Source: Streptomyces griseus (lineage in GTDB: Bacteria > Actinomycetota > Actinomycetes > Streptomycetales > Streptomycetaceae). Taken from it: DNA of 64,000 bases. The translations under genes were made by a program, and so were the position numbers. The DNA is taken from the NCBI RefSeq assembly GCF_001715295.1, contig NZ_MDKB01000002.1:1820313-1884312 (forward strand), in the 5' to 3' direction. The notes below the pieces were generated by a model that ran no database searches, had not been told where the DNA came from, and saw only the letters and a list, made by a program, of their open reading frames with translations. Shown piece after piece: positions 54,071-59,658 of the stretch (its first letter is position 1; the number at the start of each line of letters is the position of its first letter).

Positions 54071-54235
54071 TCCACTTCCGTTCGCATCGTTCGAGACGAC
54101 TATCGTGCATCAGGAGTGTCGGGGCGCGTGCGCGATTCGCCGCAAGATGTGAGGGACGCGACGGACCAGGCAGGGTGGCGGTACGCAGTCCCACACGATG
54201 CCGTCGCGGCGGGCATCGTGGTGAGCCCGATCCGT

Positions 54236-54652
54236 CTACTTGCGATCCGGCTTCTCAGTCCCGCGGGTCATGTGGAAGGTGAGGTTGGAGAAGTCGCGGC
54301 CTTGGATCACCGGACCGTTCTGCGTACCTCCCGAGACGCTGTTGTGCACCTCGCCACCGGCTGCCTGTGCCCTCTGCCACCACTCTTCGAGGCGGACGCG
54401 GAATTTTTCGTGTAGAGCCGCCCGTACGTGAAGGGCTGTCACAAGTGCCTGCGCCCGGTTCAGATCGGTGCTGTCTTCCTGTAGCGCGGCGAGCTCCAGT
54501 TCGCCGGAGCTGGCCCGGGGCGGCCCATTCCCAGCCGGCTCCGGAACCGTCCTGCGCTGGAACGGGCGTCGCACCAAGGCAGCCAGCCCTGCCCAAGCTT
54601 GGCGGCCGACCTCACTTCCCGCGCTCCCTGCCAGTGCTGCCGAAACAGGAAG
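54236..54652 (-). CDS. Helical protein with C-terminal RHIM/BASS3-like motif, 5' end unclear (gene F)
   Basis: About 139 aa are credible. The sequence LAGSAGSEVGRQAWAGLAALVRRPF, then SSGELELAALQEDSTDLNRAQALVTALHVRAALHEKFRVRLEEWW parallels gene H in order and composition. It ends in SGGTQNGPVIQGRDFSNLTF twelve residues before the stop. The frame is open upstream to 54844, but that part is antisense to a phage-derived fragment and no normal start is seen near 54652. I think the 5' end was lost in a recombination with phage DNA, so the gene may be silent or use an odd start. Confidence 0.6.
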   Translation of the reverse strand, partial: LPVSAALAGSAGSEVGRQAWAGLAALVRRPFQRRTVPEPAGNGPPRASSGELELAALQEDSTDLNRAQALVTALHVRAALHEKFRVRLEEWWQRAQAAGGEVHNSVSGGTQNGPVIQGRDFSNLTFHMTRGTEKPDRK

Positions 54653-54664
54653 GTCGGACGACCT

Positions 54665-54775
54665 ATGGCCAGGGACTTTCCCGCCTCCATGCGGATCGCC
54701 GACACCGATCCGCTGTGGGTCTACGCCGTCAAACACGAGGTCGCCGAGATCTTCAAGGCCGCCTTGAAGCAGTAA
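54665..54775 (+). pseudogene. Short phage-like fragment
   Basis: A 36-codon frame, MARDFPASMRIADTDPLWVY and so on to AALKQ, with protein-like composition. It resembles the end of a small phage structural or adaptor protein but I cannot name it. It abuts the truncated 5' end of gene F. Confidence 0.3.
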
Positions 54776-54887
54776 CGCGCCCCACAGCAACAACACGGGA
54801 CACATCGCCAGACGCAACCTAGAAGCACCACCGGCGCCCCGCAATCAAGCGGGACGATGGCGGGCACCTCGGCACTGCCCGGCTCGT

Positions 54888-55100
54888 AACGACGTCCTCG
54901 ACGGCATCCGATCCGTGTCGACCGCCCTCGACTCCGGGCTGATGCGTATCCACCGCCCATGCACCGGGCTGCTCGACGAGCTACCGGGCTACGCATGGGA
55001 CCCCGCAGCATCCGACCGCGACGAGGACCAGCCGATCAAGCGTGACGACCACAGCGCCGACGCGCTGCGCTACGTCGTGCACTCCAATGCCCACGAGTGA
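54888..55100 (+). pseudogene. Phage terminase large-subunit C-terminus, relic 1
   Basis: The frame reads NDVLDGIRSVSTALDSGLMR, CTGLLDELPGYAWD and DDHSADALRYVVHSNAHE, the end of a large terminase nuclease domain (third catalytic Asp in DDHS.DALRY). No upstream part is present. Its stop is 10 bp from the stop of the convergent gene G. It is closely similar to relic 3 at 56871-57266. Confidence 0.8.
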
Positions 55101-55110
55101 CGCCACCGGC

Positions 55111-55563
55111 TCACCACATCCACCGATGCCGGGGAACTGGGATAGTCCGCCCCGTCCGGGCCCTCCACAAGAGCACGGAGCAGTGGACCCAGCCGAACAG
55201 GGAGATCAGCCCAAACAGAATACCCAAGGCGCCAACGAGCGCAGCGGAGGGGAACACGCGCAGATACCCCAGCGCCACGGCCAGACCCTCAACCAACAGC
55301 AACCACAAGTTCCAACGTCGCTTCCTGCGAATGACCCTGACGTAATCCTCAAACCTGCGCTGCTCTGCCGCCTCTTTGGCGGTCTCTTCATCGAGGATGC
55401 GCCGCTGACGTTCGCTCCAACGTCGTTGCGTCTCCACTGCCTCCGGGTCCACCGGCGCGGCGGGCGAAGTGAACACAACGTCGCCGTGAATAGCACCGGA
55501 CTGCACGACGTGGCCCCCGACGCTTCCACTCAACTCGTTGCGTATGGACGGCTGTTCGCTCAT
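55111..55563 (-). CDS. Two-TM protein with N-terminal RHIM/BASS3-like motif (gene G)
   Basis: 150 aa from MSEQPSIRNEL. Residues 12-31, SGSVGGHVVQSGAIHGDVVF, carry the motif. A charged helix (41-80, EAVETQRRWSERQRRILDEE) is followed by two membrane helices (about 84-100 and 106-133) and a short basic tail. Gene I has the same plan and similar sequence. I infer a membrane-perforating or membrane-tethered effector triggered by amyloid templating, as proposed for motif-TM proteins in fungi and bacteria. It follows gene H after 151 bp. No clear ribosome site is seen. Confidence 0.75.
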   Translation of the reverse strand: MSEQPSIRNELSGSVGGHVVQSGAIHGDVVFTSPAAPVDPEAVETQRRWSERQRRILDEETAKEAAEQRRFEDYVRVIRRKRRWNLWLLLVEGLAVALGYLRVFPSAALVGALGILFGLISLFGWVHCSVLLWRARTGRTIPVPRHRWMW

Positions 55564-55714
55564 GAGGCGGAAGATACGCGCTTGACGCACAAGATCACCA
55601 TCGAAGCGGCCGATGCCAATGCCCGTGAACACACTTGGTGACCGCCCCCTTCGCCGTTCCGGAGAGCGGCGTACCGTGGCCGTCGCCGGCGTGGGCCCCG
55701 TACTGCCGCCAGGC

Positions 55715-56152
55715 TCAGGTCTGACCGAAAGGTGTCCCGAAGCTCAGCGAGCCCACGTTGCCAGCCTGAATCACTGGGCCGTGCTGCACGCCCCCGCTGA
55801 TCGTGTTATGGACATCCGCGACCTGTTGATCACCCTTTGGGGGCGCCAAGTCAGCAATCATTGACCGCAGTTCGGCAGCCGCGGCCGGATTTGCCAGCAA
55901 AGTGCGCCGCAATCGTGTACGCCACTCCGCCTGGACGTCCAAGGCGGTCTGTTCGTCGCTGGCCTCCATTGCCGCCGCCAGTTCTCCGCGCGAGGTCTCC
56001 AGCTCCCCCTCGATCACGTCTTCCTCACCACCACCGCGACGCGAGAAGAACGACACCATCCGGTCACGAGCTTGTGCCCAGGAGTCCACCGCCATCTGCT
56101 GAACCAATGTCGTAGCGCCTGCGGCAGCAAGTGCCACCAACTCCGCTTCCAT
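55715..56152 (-). CDS. Helical protein with C-terminal RHIM/BASS3-like motif (gene H)
   Basis: 145 aa from MEAELVALAAAGATTLVQQM; AAGGTGG precedes the ATG. The body (1-105) is Ala/Glu-rich and helical, with VQAEWRTRLRRTLLANPAAAAELRSMI. The motif SGGVQHGPVIQAGNVGSLSF occupies residues 119-138, seven residues before the end. It sits upstream of gene G in the same direction. C-terminal motif in the first gene and N-terminal motif in the second is the arrangement expected of a sensor/adaptor and its effector. The biochemical role of the helical body is unknown. Confidence 0.75.
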   Translation of the reverse strand: MEAELVALAAAGATTLVQQMAVDSWAQARDRMVSFFSRRGGGEEDVIEGELETSRGELAAAMEASDEQTALDVQAEWRTRLRRTLLANPAAAAELRSMIADLAPPKGDQQVADVHNTISGGVQHGPVIQAGNVGSLSFGTPFGQT

Positions 56153-56162
56153 CGAACCACCT

Positions 56163-56855
56163 TTGCAGCATCTGAGGCAGCCACCGTACCCCCTGACACT
56201 CGACGACCACAGCGTCGACGCCCTGTGCTACGCCGTCCATGCCACGGCACACGATTGGCGCCACCTGCTCGCCCATCAGCTATGCAGGATTGGCCTCTTG
56301 TACTTTCCTGGTTTCGTCCCAGAACCTCGGCAACCGTTCGTACAACCCCTCTCGAAAGCGCTCGTGGTTCGACCGTCCAGCCTGCTGGAGATCAAAACCT
56401 GCAGCGCGTACCAGCTCGATGAGTGGCTCGCCGGTGTGCCGGACGAGCCGACGCCGCAAACGCAGTGGTACCTCGCTGTGACCGGGTATGAGCAGGCGCA
56501 CGTCGCTGCACTGCTCGGCGGGAACCGGCTGGTTGTGCACCGTGTCGACCTGCGTTCGTGGCACATCCGGCTCGACGACAACCCGAGCCTCTCCGCGGCC
56601 TACATCGATGCGCTGCGGGCCGAGTACGTCGGACTCTGGCGCCGCCGGATGATCGAGGGCACCTGGGTGATCGCCGAGGGCGCGGTCTACGACATGTTCG
56701 ACGAGCAGCGGCACGTCGTCGACGAACTGCCGCCGATGCGCCGGTGCTGGGTCGCCATCGACTACGGAACCGCGAACCAGTTCTCGGCGATCCTGTACGG
56801 TCTCGGCGCCAACGACCGGCTGTACGCGGTCAACGAGTGGCGCCCCAACTCGTGA
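56163..56855 (+). pseudogene. Chimeric frame fusing terminase and YqaJ-type recombinase fragments, relic 2
   Basis: One open frame joins three phage pieces. A terminase end (LTLDDHSVDALCYAVHATAHDW) comes first, then a YqaJ-like exonuclease piece (LLEIKTCSAYQLDEWLAGVP, QTQWYLAVTGYEQAHVAALLGG). An internal terminase part follows (LDDNPSLSAAYIDALRAEYV, GAVYDMFDEQRHVVDELP, WVAIDYGTANQFSAILYGLG). The order and the repeated terminase end cannot make a working enzyme. The frame being open across the junctions is probably chance. Confidence 0.75.
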
Positions 56856-56870
56856 GCCGCACACCGACAG

Positions 56871-57266
56871 ATGACCGACGCGCAGTTCAGCCGCGCCGTG
56901 AGCGCACGGCTCGACGAGCAGCAGGTCGTTCCCGAGTAGACGTTTATTGACCCGTCCGCGACGAGCTTTTCCACTCAGTTGTGGACAGACAGGCATCCCG
57001 TCGTCACCCTTGCGAACAACGAGGTGCTCAACGGCATCCGCAGCGTGTCGACCGCGCTCGGCTCGGGGCTGTTGCGCGTACATCACTCATGCCGGGGACT
57101 CCTCGACGAGCTGCCCGGTTACGCCTGGTCAGAAGAGGCCACAGCACGCGGCGAGGACAAGCCGATCAAGTGCCACGACCACTCCTGCGACGGGCTGCGG
57201 TACGTGATCCACTCGACTGCGCACGTGCGGCGCCAAGTGTCAGACGTATTGAAGGACAGCGGTTGA
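56871..57266 (+). pseudogene. Phage terminase large-subunit C-terminus with nonsense codon, relic 3
   Basis: It continues relic 2 after a frameshift: MTDAQFSRAVSARLDEQQVV, PE, TAG, TFIDPSATSFSTQLW, NNEVLNGIRSVSTALGSGLL, HDHSCDGLRYVIHSTAH. The TAG replaces what should be a Trp before TFIDPSA. Its stop is 20 bp from the stop of the convergent gene I, the same layout as relic 1 and gene G. Confidence 0.8.
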
Positions 57267-57286
57267 TCAGCTGCTCAATCCGGGAC

Positions 57287-57715
57287 TCAGCGGTAGCGTC
57301 GAAGAGCCAACCAGTGCTTCGCCAGGAATCCGAAACCGATCACCACGTCGAACCACCCAATCGACGCCCACATCACTCGCGTGCTGTCGCCCCCGGATCC
57401 GTGACCACCGACAACCAGGAACAGGCCGAAAAGGATCCATACGACAGACCCGTAGATTCCACGACGTGCCTTCTTGAGGAATCTCTGTCTTTGAAACTGA
57501 GACTGGGCGTAGCGTGCTGCACGTTCTGCATCTTCGGCGTCCAGGATTCGTTTCGTGCGTGCCGACCAGCGAGCACGTAACTCTGCCTCCTCTGGGCTCG
57601 GCGTAGCAGGCAGGATCACATTGCCGTTGATGGATCCAGCCTGGACCACGGGCCCGTTGACATGGCCGCTCACGTCGTTACTTACGTTGTTGGTGACGTC
57701 CCGTCCCTCTCCCAT
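57287..57715 (-). CDS. Two-TM protein with N-terminal RHIM/BASS3-like motif (gene I)
   Basis: 142 aa from MGEGRDVTNNVSNDV. Residues 16-35, SGHVNGPVVQAGSINGNVIL, are the clearest copy of the motif. A charged helix (42-85, EEAELRARWSARTKRILDAE) precedes two membrane helices (about 87-104 and 113-137). It is a paralogue of gene G (RWS.R..RILD.E shared). No sensor-type partner is adjacent on its upstream side, where an integrase remnant begins; the partner may have been lost. Confidence 0.75.
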   Translation of the reverse strand: MGEGRDVTNNVSNDVSGHVNGPVVQAGSINGNVILPATPSPEEAELRARWSARTKRILDAEDAERAARYAQSQFQRQRFLKKARRGIYGSVVWILFGLFLVVGGHGSGGDSTRVMWASIGWFDVVIGFGFLAKHWLALRRYR

Positions 57716-57789
57716 GTTCCAGAAGGTACGGGAGGGCGACACCACTCTCAATCGACTCATGTTGATCCATGCCTGGCTCGCTTGGTACG

Positions 57790-58162
57790 CGGAGAAGACC
57801 CCGGGCGGGTTGTTGTTCGTGGGCGAGCGGGGCAAGCCTTTCCGTCGTTCGACCTTCGGCCGGGAGTGGCGCAAGGCCCGCAGCGTGGTCGGACTGCCGG
57901 CCGATGTCCGGTTCTACGATCTTCGTCACACCGGACACACCCTGACCACCCGATTGGGCGCGACGCTCAAGGACACGGTGGTGCGTGTCGGCAGTCCATG
58001 GAGAGGGCCGCGCTCATCTATCAGCACTCGGACACCGAGCGTCAACGTGAGGTCGCTTCCGGGCTCGACTCCCTGATGCAGGCCGAACGTCGGAAGGCTG
58101 CGGCCAAGGCCGATGAACAGGCATCGGGCACGGAGCGGGACGAGACACCTAGACAGGTCTAG
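57790..58162 (+). pseudogene. Truncated and frameshifted tyrosine integrase
   Basis: The frame reads GLLFVGERGKPFRRSTFG, DVRFYDLRHTGHTLTTRLGA and TLKDTVVRVG. After a one-base shift near 57990 it continues ERAALIYQHSDTERQREVASGLDSL to the stop at 58162. The catalytic His, Arg and Tyr are present but in two frames, and the N-terminal DNA-binding part is missing. It ends 45 bp before attachment site 3, the usual int-att spacing. Confidence 0.82.
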
Positions 58163-58173
58163 ACAACAAACAG

Positions 58174-58194
58174 GCCCAAGTCGCTGACTTGGGC
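58174..58194 (+). terminator. Integrase terminator beside attachment site 3
   Basis: GCCCAAGTC and GACTTGGGC form a perfect 9-bp stem with a 3-base loop, followed by TTTCGTTG, 12 bases after the integrase stop. Confidence 0.8.
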
Positions 58195-58206
58195 TTTCGT
58201 TGTGAA

Positions 58207-58252
58207 GCGGGTGACGAGAATCGAACTCGCGCTCTGAGCTTGGGAATCACCC
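58207..58252 (-). other. Attachment site 3, 46-bp 3' half of tRNA-Gly(CCC)
   Basis: Identical over 46 bases to 53156-53201. The CCA end has changed (CGCTTCA on the minus strand), so it is not a functional tRNA 3' end. The 5' half of the tRNA is absent here too. The intact gene should lie to the right, outside this window, if the usual integration geometry holds. Confidence 0.9.
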
Positions 58253-58253
58253 A

Positions 58254-59324
58254 GTGGTTGACCACGAATACTTCCTGCTGTTGGTGTTGCTCAACCTCGG
58301 GGGCCTCGTCGATACCGTCACCAGATGGTTGTCCCACACGTGGGCGGAGAGTGAGTATGCGCCCGTTCCGTGGTGGGCGCCTAGCGGCGGCCTGTGGGGG
58401 CCAGTTCGGCAGGTTGCCCTGACCGGCGAGGCGCCGGGCATAGTGGTGACGATAGTGGCGATCTTCCGGGCGTTCGGTGAGGCGATCTGGGGGAAAGCCG
58501 CTCAGTATCTTCCAGCTCTCGCAGCCCCGGAAGGCCGGCCTGCCGAGGCAGCTACTGCGATGATCGGGCTTGTTCTCGCCCTCGTGCTACTCCTTGCGTT
58601 GAGGGCCGTGAGGGGAGTTCTCGGTCGGCGTCCTGGTCCGTCTCGGGACGGCCATAAGCGCAACCCAGGCTTCGTTGACCCCCTTCCTCGTTGGTGGTGG
58701 CTGCGGTCGCTAATGAGCCTGCGACCGGGGGTGGCCAGTCGTACCCGGCCGGTCGCGGTCTTGGTCGACTGCCTTGCCCGTGTGGGCTCGGCGCGGCGCT
58801 ACTACCAGACCGTTACGCGAACTCGTAGCACTTTCTATGTCGCTCGCGTGGACCTATCCGGGGCTGAACGGGTTGTGTGGTCGGCATGGAAGGTTAGACA
58901 CGGTCCGGTGCGCGGTGCGCTTCGGCGGGACTACCGGAAGCACGCGGCCGAGGTAGTGGGGGTAATCCGGCGGCTAGAGGCACGGCAGGACATCGACGAC
59001 AACACAGGCCAAGTCTTCGAGGAAATGGCGCGCGTGCTGGTGACGATTGCTGAACGGTACGCGAGCGGCAACACACTCGCCTTGCTCGATCCCAGGGACG
59101 TGGACGGCGTAGAATCTGCGGTTGACCGGGAATGGGTGCGATTGGTCATCCTCGGCGTGGCCATGACCGGTGCCGCCATCGCGGCGGGCTTGTCGGAGCT
59201 GTCTGCCGCCGCGTCCACGCAGATCGTTGCCGTGGTCGGCGCCGTCGCCTGGGTGCTTTTGTACCGTGACCGACTGTCCCCGGGGGATGTGCTCGACGTG
59301 ATGCGTGGCCAGAGCCGCAAGTAA
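58254..59324 (+). CDS. Multi-pass membrane protein of unknown function
   Basis: 356 aa. Hydrophobic segments lie at about 5-27, 62-82, 103-122, 300-320 and 326-344. A long soluble middle part contains RRYYQTVTRTRSTFYVARVDLSGAERVVWSAWKVRHG and a helical region EVVGVIRRLEARQDIDDNTGQVFEEMARVLVTIAERY. The first start lies two bases past attachment site 3 and has no good ribosome site. The gene may therefore have been cut by the integration, or its native start replaced. No family is recognised. Confidence 0.65.
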   Translation: MVDHEYFLLLVLLNLGGLVDTVTRWLSHTWAESEYAPVPWWAPSGGLWGPVRQVALTGEAPGIVVTIVAIFRAFGEAIWGKAAQYLPALAAPEGRPAEAATAMIGLVLALVLLLALRAVRGVLGRRPGPSRDGHKRNPGFVDPLPRWWWLRSLMSLRPGVASRTRPVAVLVDCLARVGSARRYYQTVTRTRSTFYVARVDLSGAERVVWSAWKVRHGPVRGALRRDYRKHAAEVVGVIRRLEARQDIDDNTGQVFEEMARVLVTIAERYASGNTLALLDPRDVDGVESAVDREWVRLVILGVAMTGAAIAAGLSELSAAASTQIVAVVGAVAWVLLYRDRLSPGDVLDVMRGQSRK

Positions 59325-59353
59325 CCATGCTGGAATCCGCGGGGCCTTCCCCC

Positions 59354-59584
59354 GTTGTGCATCCGTGCGATGCCGAGCATGGCGTGGTGGACTCCGTCGC
59401 CTTTGAGGCGGCAGTCGCGCAGGATCTTCCAGGTGTTCATGCGGGCGGAGACGTGCTCGACGCGGGCGCGGACCTGCTTGTGGCACTCTTTGTGGGCCTG
59501 CTTCCAGTCGGGCAACTCCTCGCCCTTGCGGCGTCGATGCGGCATCACGAGCCCGGTGCCCCGGATAGCCGCCTTGAAGGGCAC
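59354..59584 (-). pseudogene. IS5-type transposase C-terminal remnant
   Basis: The frame reads PHRRRKGEELPDWKQAHKEC, RVEHVSARMNTWKILRDCRL and GDGVHHAMLGIARMHN, the end of an IS5-group DDE transposase carrying the last catalytic Glu (RVEH). It is then out of register and has no upstream part or visible terminal repeats. The 334 bp from 59325 to 59658 hold only this relic. Confidence 0.7.
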
Positions 59585-59658
59585 GGACGGGGCACCCGCG
59601 ACCGCGGATCAGCCGCGCAGCCCCCGGAGTATCACGCCTGGGTAGCGGCGGCGGGCGC

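Noticed and set aside
54236..54844. Gene F starting at 54844
   Set aside because: The upstream 64 codons have poor composition, are antisense to a phage fragment and do not align with gene H, so the longer form is unlikely.
56163..56855. An apparently intact 230-residue gene
   Set aside because: It fuses a terminase end, a recombinase piece and an internal terminase part in an impossible order, so it is a chance open frame across phage relics.
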